Assembly: GCA_014799585.1 (NCBI GenBank) | Contig: JAAVHU010000013.1 | Location: 1-10,178 of the forward strand | Direction of reading: 5' to 3' | Length of the DNA stretch: 10,178 nucleotides | Source of the DNA: Clostridiales bacterium | GTDB lineage: Bacteria; Bacillota; Clostridia; Oscillospirales; Acutalibacteraceae | In this document: positions 1 through 6,640 of the stretch, one piece after another | Layout: the number at the start of each line of letters is the position of its first letter | How positions within the stretch are numbered: the stretch's first letter is position 1 | Notes under the pieces: generated by a model | What the model saw: only the letters and a program-made list of their open reading frames with translations | Database searches by the model: none | Told to the model about the DNA's origin: nothing | Position numbers and translations under genes: made by a program

Positions 1-1379
1 AAGTATTCAAGCATTTCACCCTGAACCTTTTTGATTTCCTGAACAGGAACATCAATAAACTTTTTACCGATTGCCGCAACAAGTGTTATAACCTGCTGAG
101 CAAGTGAAAGCGGATGTGTAAGCGGCTGTTTTAAAAGCTCCATAAGCCCCTTACCATAAGTAAGACCCGCTTTTGTTTCTTCATCAAGGTCTGATGAGAA
201 CTGCGTAAACACTTCCATTTCACGATACTGAGCAAGGTCTACACGAAGAGAGCCTGCTGCTTTCTTCATAGCCTTTGTCTGCGCAGCACCGCCAACACGT
301 GATACAGACAAACCAACATTTACAGCAGGACGCTGACCGCTGAAAAACAAATCGCTTTCAAGGAAAATCTGGCCGTCTGTAATAGAAATAACATTCGTTG
401 GAATATAAGCAGAAACATCTCCTGCCTGTGTTTCTATAATCGGAAGAGCGGTAATTGAGCCGCCGCCAAGTTCATCAGAAAGACGGGAGGAACGCTCCAA
501 AAGTCTTGAATGCAGATAGAAAACGTCACCCGGATAAGCTTCACGTCCCGGAGAACGCTCAAGCAAAATTGAAAGTGCACGATATGCTACTGCGTGCTTA
601 CTCAAATCATCATAAACGATAAGACAATCCTTACCCTTATGCATAAAGTATTCTGCAATCGCAGTTGCCGAATACGGCGAAATATACTGAAGTGACGCTG
701 AGTCAGACGCAGTGGAGCAAACAACAATTGTATAGTCCATAGCACCGTTTTTCTCAAGCGTGCTTACAAGCTTTGCAACCGTGGAAGCTTTCTGACCGAT
801 TGCGTTATAAATACAGATACAATCCTTTCCTTTTTGGTTGATAATTGTATCCATTGCGATAGATGTTTTACCTGTCTGTCTGTCACCAATTATAAGCTCT
901 CTCTGTCCTCTTCCTATCGGGAACATAGAGTCTATTGCAAGAATACCTGTTTCAAGAGGTTCGGAAACGGACTTTCTGTCTACAATCGTTGGAGCAGGAT
1001 TTTCAATCAGTCTGAATTCATCAGAAACAATATCGCCCTTTCCGTCTATTGCTTCACCAAGAGAGTTAACAATTCTGCCTATAAAAGCATCTCCAACAGG
1101 AACACCAGCATTCTTATGTGTGCGGCGAACCCTTGAACCCTCGTGAATTTCATTATCATTACCGAAAACAATACATCCAACTGTTGAACGCTTGATATCC
1201 TGCACCATGCCCTTAATGCCGCAGTCAAACACAACGATTTCACCATACATAACATGATCTAAACCGTGGATTGTTGCGATACCATCACCAACACGGATAA
1301 CAGATCCAACCTCTTCACTGTTTGTTTCAAAATCAAAATCTTTAATTTCACTTCTGAGAATAGAAATAATGCCATCTGT
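1..1379 (-). other. alpha-subunit domain of the fusion protein (partial)
   Basis: This region equals a normal atpA from its first N-terminal helix to about 50-60 residues short of the usual end, so the C-terminal helical domain is cut by the window edge. The N-terminal beta barrel, the Rossmann-type core with P-loop, and the [20 protein letters not shown] block are all present and ungapped. The first in-frame Met (residue 215, codon 1250-1248) lies inside the beta barrel, too late to start a functional alpha. Confidence 0.92.
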
Positions 1380-1892
1380 ATCAACAGAAGATGATTTTCT
1401 TGCACCATTAACGATTTTCTCTTTAATACTGCTGATTTTTGATTTAAGACTTCTGTCAAACTGTTTATTGCCTATCTGAATAATAAAGCCGCCAATAAGG
1501 CTTTCATCTTTAACAATATCAATTTTTGCAGAACCTGTTTTTTCTTCTTTGCAAACAAATTCTTCAATACCCTTGAGCTGCTTTTCATCAGGCTCTGTTA
1601 CGCAGATAAGCGTTGCTCTTGCAACCTTATTCTTTTTATCAATCTCTGCTGAATAGGCATCCATAACGCTACCGAATTCATCAACTCTGCATTCTTCTGC
1701 AAGAGCAAGCACAAGAGATTTAACAGCAGAAGAAAAGATTTCATCAACAACCTTTTTCTTTTCATCCTTAGAAACAGACGGGCTGTTTAAAATCTGCATC
1801 AATTCATCAGATGCAGAAAGAATTTTCTTTGCATTTTCAAGCTCTGATACACTGACCTCATTAGAAAGCAGTGCATTAATATAATCATTCAT
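1..1892 (-). CDS. atpH-atpA: ATP synthase delta-alpha fusion subunit (AtpH-AtpA), 3' end beyond window
   Basis: One open frame of 630 full codons encodes both the delta (stalk connector) and alpha (nucleotide-binding) subunits of F1. Residues 1 to about 162 are an OSCP/delta domain: a helical N-terminal part ([30 protein letters not shown]) and the C-terminal signature [19 protein letters not shown] near 131-149. After a short linker (about 163-172, GARKSSSVD), alpha begins with its usual N-terminal helix and strand ([11 protein letters not shown], 179-189; [17 protein letters not shown], 195-211). The P-loop GDRQTGKT is at 336-343, followed by [39 protein letters not shown] and [17 protein letters not shown] translated every codon from 1892 to 3 and found no stop; the P-loop codon at 887 is in phase with the start. 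The start overlaps atpF by 8 bp. An in-frame ATG at 1910 is an alternative start, adding six residues. The fusion reading is firm from sequence; how the protein is assembled is unknown. Confidence 0.93.
   Translation of the reverse strand, partial: MNDYINALLSNEVSVSELENAKKILSASDELMQILNSPSVSKDEKKKVVDEIFSSAVKSLVLALAEECRVDEFGSVMDAYSAEIDKKNKVARATLICVTEPDEKQLKGIEEFVCKEEKTGSAKIDIVKDESLIGGFIIQIGNKQFDRSLKSKISSIKEKIVNGARKSSSVDTDGIISILRSEIKDFDFETNSEEVGSVIRVGDGIATIHGLDHVMYGEIVVFDCGIKGMVQDIKRSTVGCIVFGNDNEIHEGSRVRRTHKNAGVPVGDAFIGRIVNSLGEAIDGKGDIVSDEFRLIENPAPTIVDRKSVSEPLETGILAIDSMFPIGRGQRELIIGDRQTGKTSIAMDTIINQKGKDCICIYNAIGQKASTVAKLVSTLEKNGAMDYTIVVCSTASDSASLQYISPYSATAIAEYFMHKGKDCLIVYDDLSKHAVAYRALSILLERSPGREAYPGDVFYLHSRLLERSSRLSDELGGGSITALPIIETQAGDVSAYIPTNVISITDGQIFLESDLFFSGQRPAVNVGLSVSRVGGAAQTKAMKKAAGSLRVDLAQYREMEVFTQFSSDLDEETKAGLTYGKGLMELLKQPLTHPLSLAQQVITLVAAIGKKFIDVPVQEIKKVQGEMLEY
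1398..1892 (-). other. delta (OSCP) domain of the fusion protein
   Basis: This is the stretch that would be a stand-alone atpH in other bacteria. It encodes about 165 residues against about 177 in E. coli delta. The shortfall is at the N-terminus: helix 1, which in other F1 enzymes helps grip the alpha N-terminus, is reduced to roughly [10 protein letters not shown], or a few residues longer if ATG 1910 is used. The C-terminal signature is intact. Domain limits are estimated from remembered family patterns. Confidence 0.85.
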
Positions 1893-2373
1893 TTTCTTCA
1901 CTGCCCTCATTTAAAAATTCATTAAAAATATCACTGTCTGTTTCAGCAGAAACACTTTTGCCCAAAACCTTTTCAGCAGTTTCAATAGCAAGATTTGCAA
2001 TATCTTCCTTTGCTTTTCTTAACTGATTTTCGCAAGCCTCAGCAGACTGCTTTTTTGCAACAGCCTTAATATTTTCAGCATCAGCCTCTGCCCTGTCTAT
2101 AATCTTTTCATATTCAGCCTTAGCAGATTGCTTTGCATCATTGATAATCGTTGCAGCCTCTTGCTCTACACCTGCAATTCTGCTTTCATAATCAGCCATT
2201 TTAGCTTCAGCAGCAGCGTTAGCATCTTCGGCAGTTTTAAATTGCTGTTCTATTAATTCTTTACGCTTATCCATAGTTGTTTTAATCGGCTTAAAAAGAA
2301 ATCTTCTCATAAGCAAATATAAAATAAGTAAATTGATAAGCATAAAGACAAAATTCATGTTAAACTTTAACAT
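1885..2373 (-). CDS. atpF: ATP synthase Fo subunit b
   Basis: Subunit b forms the peripheral stalk, anchoring F1 to subunit a in the membrane through a dimeric coiled coil. The 162-residue product has one N-terminal membrane segment (about residues 7-24, [15 protein letters not shown]), then the family-typical RRFLFKPI junction and a long charged, Ala/Glu/Lys-rich helix (about 34-150) with few helix breakers, as expected for b. The start at 2373 is preceded by an AAAGGAA ribosome binding site about 10 nt upstream; Met6 is a less likely alternative. The C-terminus (NEGSEENE) is acidic, and its TGA stop lies inside the start region of the downstream delta-alpha fusion, so translation is probably coupled. 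It is a plain b: delta is fused to alpha here, not to b as in mycobacteria. Confidence 0.96.
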   Translation of the reverse strand: MLKFNMNFVFMLINLLILYLLMRRFLFKPIKTTMDKRKELIEQQFKTAEDANAAAEAKMADYESRIAGVEQEAATIINDAKQSAKAEYEKIIDRAEADAENIKAVAKKQSAEACENQLRKAKEDIANLAIETAEKVLGKSVSAETDSDIFNEFLNEGSEENE

Positions 2374-2410
2374 TTAATTAAATTCCTTTCGTTAAAGAAT
2401 TTGTCTTTAT

Positions 2411-2451
2411 CCAAATAAGAGTCGAACAAAATATGGTTCGCTCTTGTTTGG
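2411..2451 (-). promoter_or_regulatory. strong intercistronic hairpin directly after the atpE stop
   Basis: On the transcribed (minus) strand, arms CCAAA-C-AAGAG-CGAAC and GTTCG-A-CTCTT-A-TTTGG pair over 15 bp with one mismatch and one bulged A, leaving a loop of about 8 nt. The stem begins at the base after the atpE TAG. The sequence after it (GATAAAGACAAATTC) has no U-tract, so this is not a standard intrinsic terminator. A role in protecting the atpE mRNA end, or in lowering expression of downstream genes relative to subunit c, is inferred. Confidence 0.7.
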
Positions 2452-2700
<249 letters not shown>

Positions 2701-3489
2701 TTAAGCACTCTGCTTATTTCTTTTTCTTGATTTTTTGCTTTTTTCCTTTTTAGGTTCTTCTTCCTCATCCTCAACAGCTTCCTGCAAATAAAGTGCTGTA
2801 AGGAACACAAAGATATACGCCTGTAAAAGTCCATCAAATATATCAAAATACAGACTCAATACAACAGGTACACCAACCTTAAGAATAGGAATAGCTTTGA
2901 TAAGTTCCATAATTGTAAATGCTGCGATTACGTTACCGAAAAGACGCATGCAAAGTGATAACGGCTTTGTAAACACCTCTAAAATACTAATCGGTGTTAT
3001 AATCCAAACCGGCTTTGTAAATGCCTTTAATCGTCCGCCGACACCCTTGTCTTTAAACGCTGCATATTCAATAAGGACTATGCTTGTGATTGCCAATGCT
3101 GCTGTAACCTGCATACTTTTTGTTGGCGGTTTAAAACCAAACAAACCAATAATGTTTGAAACACCGATGAACAACACAACGCTCATAAGCCATGGAATAT
3201 ACTTTTCTACTTTAGGTCCCATAATACCCTTAAAAAAGTTTTCTGCTTTTTCGTAACAAAGCTCCATAAATGCCTGACGTCTGCTGATTTCACCTTCAAC
3301 CTTAAAGTTGCGTGTGAGGAATATTGCAAGTATCGTTAACACCGCAATAATAATCCATGTTACAACCGTTGCCTCATCAAATGTTACTTTGAAAGAGCCA
3401 ATGCTGAAGCTGAAAACATCTTCAATATTAAGCTGTTCATTGAGTTCTTTCTGCAAGTCCAACTTCATTGTGATAGGAGTAAATATCAT
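2701..3489 (-). CDS. atpB: ATP synthase Fo subunit a
   Basis: Subunit a holds the two ion half-channels and the essential arginine facing the c ring. In this 262-residue product the motif MRLFGNVIAAF places that arginine at residue 182 (R210 in E. coli). Hydrophobic segments lie at about 42-58, 98-117, 126-142, 160-172, 184-201 and 203-237. The C-terminal LLQAYIFVFLTALYL matches the family end, but about 25 residues follow it: an acidic run (EDEEEE) and then a Lys/Arg-rich tail. The position nine residues after the arginine, Glu219 in E. coli, is Phe191; a glutamate occurs at 195. The start at 3489 has GGAGG 7 nt upstream. It is the first gene of the operon; no atpI lies upstream, where the divergent control region begins. 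Confidence 0.97.
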   Translation of the reverse strand: MIFTPITMKLDLQKELNEQLNIEDVFSFSIGSFKVTFDEATVVTWIIIAVLTILAIFLTRNFKVEGEISRRQAFMELCYEKAENFFKGIMGPKVEKYIPWLMSVVLFIGVSNIIGLFGFKPPTKSMQVTAALAITSIVLIEYAAFKDKGVGGRLKAFTKPVWIITPISILEVFTKPLSLCMRLFGNVIAAFTIMELIKAIPILKVGVPVVLSLYFDIFDGLLQAYIFVFLTALYLQEAVEDEEEEPKKEKSKKSRKRNKQSA

Positions 3490-3496
3490 TCACATA

Positions 3497-3501
3497 CCTC
3501 C
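3497..3501 (-). promoter_or_regulatory. ribosome binding site of atpB
   Basis: GGAGG on the minus strand, 7 nt before the ATG at 3489. It fixes the start at that ATG rather than at Met8 of the reading frame. Confidence 0.8.
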
Positions 3502-3554
3502 AATCCTATCTTTATATATGAAGCAGATAAAAGTATTACCTTGCTTTAAAGTTC

Positions 3555-3584
3555 ATTATATCATTTTCAAGTTGTTTTTTGCAA
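3555..3584 (-). promoter_or_regulatory. predicted promoter of the atp operon
   Basis: The minus strand has TTGCAA (3584-3579), an 18-nt spacer and a perfect TATAAT (3560-3555) preceded by TGA. Transcription would start near 3548, giving a leader of about 58 nt before atpB. No other promoter of equal quality lies closer to the gene. Confidence 0.65.
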
Positions 3585-3629
3585 GAAAATAAAAACTAAA
3601 TTTGCAAAAATTCGGTAAAAAATATGAGA

Positions 3630-3656
3630 TTAAATACCGCTCTTTTTGGTAATTAA
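3630..3656. repeat. inverted repeat, possible operator
   Basis: TTAAATACC (3630-3638) and GGTAATTAA (3648-3656) are inverted copies matching at 8 of 9 positions around a 9-nt spacer. The site lies between the two divergent promoters. Operator function is inferred from form and place only; AT-rich DNA gives such repeats by chance. Confidence 0.35.
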
Positions 3657-3700
3657 ACACAAGAATTATACACTTGGTTAATTCTGTTTATACAACTAGT

Positions 3701-3729
3701 TTGACAGAAATAATATGAAACATTAATAT
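3701..3729 (+). promoter_or_regulatory. possible second (upstream) proS promoter
   Basis: A perfect TTGACA (3701-3706) is followed after 17 nt by TAATAT (3724-3729), which matches four of six consensus bases of the -10 box. It lies upstream of the better-matched promoter at 3751-3779. Confidence 0.35.
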
Positions 3730-3748
3730 GTATAAAAATACATTTTTT

Positions 3749-3770
3749 TATTTACATATTTCGGTAAATA
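3749..3770. repeat. inverted repeat over the proS promoter
   Basis: TATTTAC (3749-3755) and GTAAATA (3764-3770) are perfect 7-bp inverted arms around an 8-nt spacer. They cover the predicted -35 box and half of the promoter spacer, where a repressor would block polymerase. The regulator and its binding are inferred. Confidence 0.35.
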
Positions 3771-3779
3771 GTTTATAAT
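3751..3779 (+). promoter_or_regulatory. predicted proS promoter
   Basis: TTTACA (3751-3756), a 17-nt spacer and a perfect TATAAT (3774-3779) form a near-consensus sigma-70-type promoter. Transcription would start near 3786, giving a leader of about 28 nt with the ribosome binding site AAGGAG at 3797-3802. Confidence 0.75.
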
Positions 3780-3813
3780 ATTTCAATACAAATCATAAGG
3801 AGATAGTATTATT

Positions 3814-5253
3814 ATGGCACAGCAAAAGAAAATGGTTGAGGATATTACCTCAATGGATGAAGATTTTGCAAAATGGTATACCGATATTTGCAAAAAAGCA
3901 GAGCTTGTTGAATACACAAGCGTTAAGGGTTGTATGGTAATCAGACCATACGGCTATGCTATATGGGAAAATATTCAGAAAATTCTTGATTCTATGTTTA
4001 AAGAAACAGGTCATGAAAATGTTTGCATGCCTATGTTTATACCTGAAAGCCTTTTACAGAAGGAAAAAGACCATGTTGAGGGCTTTGCTCCGGAATGTGC
4101 GTGGGTAACAGTTGGCGGAAGTGAAGAACTTGAAGAACGTCTTTGTGTTCGCCCAACATCCGAAACACTTTTCTGCGAGCATTTTAAAAATGTTGTTCAG
4201 TCTTACAGAGATTTGCCGAAGCTCTACAACCAGTGGGTTTCTGTTGTAAGATGGGAAAAAACAACAAGACCATTCCTCCGTTCAAGAGAATTCTTATGGC
4301 AGGAAGGCCACACACTTCACGCTACTGCTGACGAAGCAATTGAAGAAACAGAAAAAATGCTTAATGTATATACAGAATTCTGCCAGAAACATCTTGCAAT
4401 TCCTGTTGTTCAGGGTATGAAAACAGAGAGTGACAAATTTGCAGGTGCAGAAAGAACATACTGCATTGAAGCATTAATGCACGATGGTAAGGCTCTTCAG
4501 GCAGGCACATCTCATTATTTCGGAGACGGCTTTGCAAAGGCTTTTGAAATTCAGTATTCCGATAAGGAAAACAAGCTCGTTTATCCGCATCAGACCTCTT
4601 GGGGAATGACAACCCGTCTTATCGGCGCTATCATTATGACACACGGAGATAACAACGGCCTTGTTCTTCCTCCGGCTGTTGCTCCTATCCAGGTTATTGT
4701 TGTTCCTGTTGCGCAACACAAGGAAGGCGTGCTTGAAAAAGCAAACGAGGTTTGCGACAGATTAAAGAAAATCTGCCGTGCTAAAATTGATGATTCAAAC
4801 AATACACCGGGTTGGAAATTTGCAGAATATGAAATGAAGGGTGTTCCAATCAGACTTGAAATCGGGCCAAAAGATATTGAAAACAATCAGTGCGTGATCG
4901 TAACACGCCACAACAGAGAAAAAACCTTTGTTTCACTTGATGAGCTTGAAACCGTTATTCCGCAGAAACTTCAGGAAGTAAGAGACGGCATTTACAACTC
5001 TGCTCTTGAAAACAGAGAACGCAGAACTTATGTGTGCAAAACGCTTGATGAAATCACAAAAGCACTTGACGAAAACGGAGACGGCTTTGTTAAAGCAATG
5101 TGGTGCGGCGATGAAGAATGCGAAGACAAGGTTAAAGAGATTACGGGCGTTGGCTCAAGATGTATTCCTCTTGAACAGGAACAGCTTGCAGACACTTGTG
5201 TTTGCTGCGGTAAACCTGCAAAGCACATGCTTTATTGGGGCAAGGCATATTAA
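3814..5253 (+). CDS. proS: prolyl-tRNA synthetase, archaeal/eukaryotic-like short type
   Basis: This class II synthetase charges tRNA-Pro with proline in the cytosol. The 479-residue length, the lack of an editing insertion between motifs 2 and 3, and the Cys-rich C-terminal domain place it with the short ProRS type of archaea, eukaryotes and many Clostridia rather than the roughly 570-residue E. coli type. Visible sites are RPTSET (113-118), motif 2 [14 protein letters not shown] (154-167), the motif 3 stretch [16 protein letters not shown] (264-279, Arg268), an anticodon-binding domain from about 290, and probable zinc ligands Cys431, Cys436, Cys462 and Cys465. It ends in Tyr, as is common in this type. 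Without the INS domain, Ala-tRNA-Pro clearing would fall to a separate trans-editing protein, not seen here. AAGGAG lies 11 nt before the ATG. galE follows after 37 bp. Confidence 0.98.
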   Translation: MAQQKKMVEDITSMDEDFAKWYTDICKKAELVEYTSVKGCMVIRPYGYAIWENIQKILDSMFKETGHENVCMPMFIPESLLQKEKDHVEGFAPECAWVTVGGSEELEERLCVRPTSETLFCEHFKNVVQSYRDLPKLYNQWVSVVRWEKTTRPFLRSREFLWQEGHTLHATADEAIEETEKMLNVYTEFCQKHLAIPVVQGMKTESDKFAGAERTYCIEALMHDGKALQAGTSHYFGDGFAKAFEIQYSDKENKLVYPHQTSWGMTTRLIGAIIMTHGDNNGLVLPPAVAPIQVIVVPVAQHKEGVLEKANEVCDRLKKICRAKIDDSNNTPGWKFAEYEMKGVPIRLEIGPKDIENNQCVIVTRHNREKTFVSLDELETVIPQKLQEVRDGIYNSALENRERRTYVCKTLDEITKALDENGDGFVKAMWCGDEECEDKVKEITGVGSRCIPLEQEQLADTCVCCGKPAKHMLYWGKAY

Positions 5254-5290
5254 TTTAATAAATTATAATTTTTGAAAGAAGGATTATATT

Positions 5291-6307
5291 ATGGCAGTAT
5301 TAGTAACAGGTGGCGCAGGTTATATCGGCAGCCACACCTGCGTTGAGCTTCTTAATGCAGGCATTGATATTGTAATTGTTGATAACTTCTACAACTGCAA
5401 AAAATCAAGCATAGACAGAATTAAGGCACTTACAAACAGGGATTTCGCATGGTATGAATGCGATATCCGTGACCGTGAGGGCATGGATGCAATCTTCAAA
5501 AAAGAAAAGATTGATTCTGTTATTCACTTTGCAGGCTTAAAAGCTGTTGGTGAAAGTGTTGAGAAACCGCTTGAATATTTTGATAACAATGTAAACGGAA
5601 CTCTTGTTCTGCTTGATGTTATGAAAAATAACGGCTGTAAGAAAATTGTATTCTCATCATCTGCAACTGTTTATGGTATGAACAATGTTTCTCCGCTTAA
5701 CGAAGATATGCAGGTTGGCGGCGTAACAAACCCATATGGCAGAACCAAGTTTATGATTGAATGCATCTTACAGGATTTATATGTATCAGATAACGAATGG
5801 TCTATCTGCCTTCTTCGTTATTTCAATCCTATCGGTGCTCATAAGAGCGGAACAATGGGCGAAGCTCCAAACGGAATTCCAAACAACCTTATGCCATACA
5901 TAACGCAGGTTGCTATCGGTAAAAGAGAACAGCTTAACATTTTCGGAAATGATTATGATACACACGATGGAACAGGCGTTAGAGATTATATTCACGTTGT
6001 TGACCTTGCACTCGGTCATGTTAAAGCAGTTGAAAAGGTGGACGGCGAAAACGGACTTTTCATTTACAATCTTGGAACAGGAAAGGGCTACAGCGTGCTT
6101 GATGTTGTTAAGGCATTTGAAAAGGCTTCTGGCCAAAAAGTTCCTTATCAGATTCAGCCTCGCCGTGCAGGTGATATCGCAACCTGCTATTCAGATCCAA
6201 GCAAGGCATTAAACGAGCTTGGCTGGAAGGCTGAAAGAGATATTGAAGAAATGTGTGAAGACAGCTGGCGTTGGCAGAGCCAGAACCCGAATGGTTATCC
6301 GGATTAA
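5291..6307 (+). CDS. galE: UDP-glucose 4-epimerase
   Basis: This short-chain dehydrogenase-type enzyme interconverts UDP-glucose and UDP-galactose using bound NAD+. It supplies UDP-galactose for the Leloir pathway and for surface polysaccharides. At 338 residues it is as long as E. coli GalE, and key positions share the numbering: GGAGYIG for NAD binding (7-13), Ser124 in FSSSATVYG, and Tyr149 with Lys153 in PYGRTK. The C-terminal substrate domain ends in WRWQSQNPNGYPD. Position 299, Tyr in E. coli, is Cys here, a change linked to acceptance of the larger N-acetylated sugars. The ribosome binding site AGAAGGA lies 7 nt before the ATG. It probably shares the proS transcript, and a strong terminator follows 12 bp after the stop. 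No other gal genes are present. Confidence 0.97.
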   Translation: MAVLVTGGAGYIGSHTCVELLNAGIDIVIVDNFYNCKKSSIDRIKALTNRDFAWYECDIRDREGMDAIFKKEKIDSVIHFAGLKAVGESVEKPLEYFDNNVNGTLVLLDVMKNNGCKKIVFSSSATVYGMNNVSPLNEDMQVGGVTNPYGRTKFMIECILQDLYVSDNEWSICLLRYFNPIGAHKSGTMGEAPNGIPNNLMPYITQVAIGKREQLNIFGNDYDTHDGTGVRDYIHVVDLALGHVKAVEKVDGENGLFIYNLGTGKGYSVLDVVKAFEKASGQKVPYQIQPRRAGDIATCYSDPSKALNELGWKAERDIEEMCEDSWRWQSQNPNGYPD

Positions 6308-6319
6308 TAGATAAAATTT

Positions 6320-6347
6320 AAGCACTCTCAATGAGAGTGCTTTTTCT
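6320..6347. terminator. intrinsic terminator between convergent galE and the small membrane gene
   Basis: AAGCACTCTC and GAGAGTGCTT pair over 10 bp around a 3-nt loop, followed on the plus strand by TTTTTCTT. It therefore ends the proS-galE transcript. On the minus strand the same stem is followed by TTAAATTTTAT, a weaker U-run, so it may also serve the convergent recD2-mreB-membrane gene transcript. Confidence 0.9.
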
Positions 6348-6354
6348 TATACTT

Positions 6355-6630
6355 TTATTTAAACAATCCGTATTTTGATTGAAGCCAAACAATAACAACC
6401 AAATCCACAACAAACATTACAAGCGATGCAATGCCTGCTATGATTGCTTTTTTATTTCTGAATGCAGTATCACTGGAAAGCTCTGCACCTTTACACTTCA
6501 TAACCAACGGAGCAACGATGCCTGCAACACCGAGTATCGGGCATATACCAATTGTGCAAACACCAACAATAGCCGATATAAACGATAAGCGTGAAATCTT
6601 ATCAAGTACATTTTCATTTTCGTGCTTCAT
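6355..6630 (-). CDS. small two-region membrane protein, function unknown
   Basis: The 91-residue product has a charged N-terminus (MKHENENVLDKISR), a long hydrophobic stretch at 15-44 that could be a membrane helix with a hairpin or re-entrant turn around Pro31, a polar linker (KCKGAELSSDTAFRNKK, 45-61) and a second membrane helix at 62-83. The layout and the KKAIIAGIASL motif recall the small DUF4190-type membrane proteins of Firmicutes, but I cannot confirm membership. AGGAGA at 6642-6637 lies 6 nt before the ATG and overlaps the stop codon of the upstream mreB-like gene; only 10 bp separate the genes, so it is almost certainly co-transcribed and perhaps translationally coupled. No function is proposed. 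Confidence 0.8.
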   Translation of the reverse strand: MKHENENVLDKISRLSFISAIVGVCTIGICPILGVAGIVAPLVMKCKGAELSSDTAFRNKKAIIAGIASLVMFVVDLVVIVWLQSKYGLFK

Positions 6631-6640
6631 ACTGTTTCTC

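Larger units (their letters stand above)
3490..3813. promoter_or_regulatory. divergent atp / proS intergenic control region
   Basis: This 324-bp AT-rich stretch separates the atp operon from proS-galE. It contains no plausible gene and no T-box signature (I looked for the AGGGTGG-type antiterminator bulge before proS). It holds one predicted promoter for atp, one or two for proS, and four copies of a loose TTYGGT(T)AA element at 3611-3622, 3645-3656, 3673-3684 and 3760-3771. Confidence 0.6.

Noticed and set aside
834..1146. Two overlapping plus-strand ORFs of about 100 codons antisense to alpha
   Set aside because: Both lie opposite the conserved P-loop region of alpha, have no ribosome binding site I can see, and mirror alpha codon structure.
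1259..1459. 66-codon minus-strand ORF across the delta-alpha junction
   Set aside because: It is an out-of-frame shadow. Its protein has no family features, and the fusion frame covers the same DNA with conserved delta and alpha motifs. Its ATG overlapping a TAA could suggest an old gene boundary, but that frame does not lead into alpha.
2897..3592. Plus-strand ORFs antisense to atpB
   Set aside because: They are hydrophobic antisense translations of a membrane protein gene, without start signals.
3490..3813. T-box or other riboswitch leader for proS
   Set aside because: The predicted proS transcript leader is only about 28 nt, and I found no T-box antiterminator core or terminator hairpin in the region.
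5264..5269. TATAAT before galE as a separate promoter
   Set aside because: No acceptable -35 box lies 15-19 nt upstream; the hexamer is easily found by chance in AT-rich gaps. galE is better explained as co-transcribed with proS.
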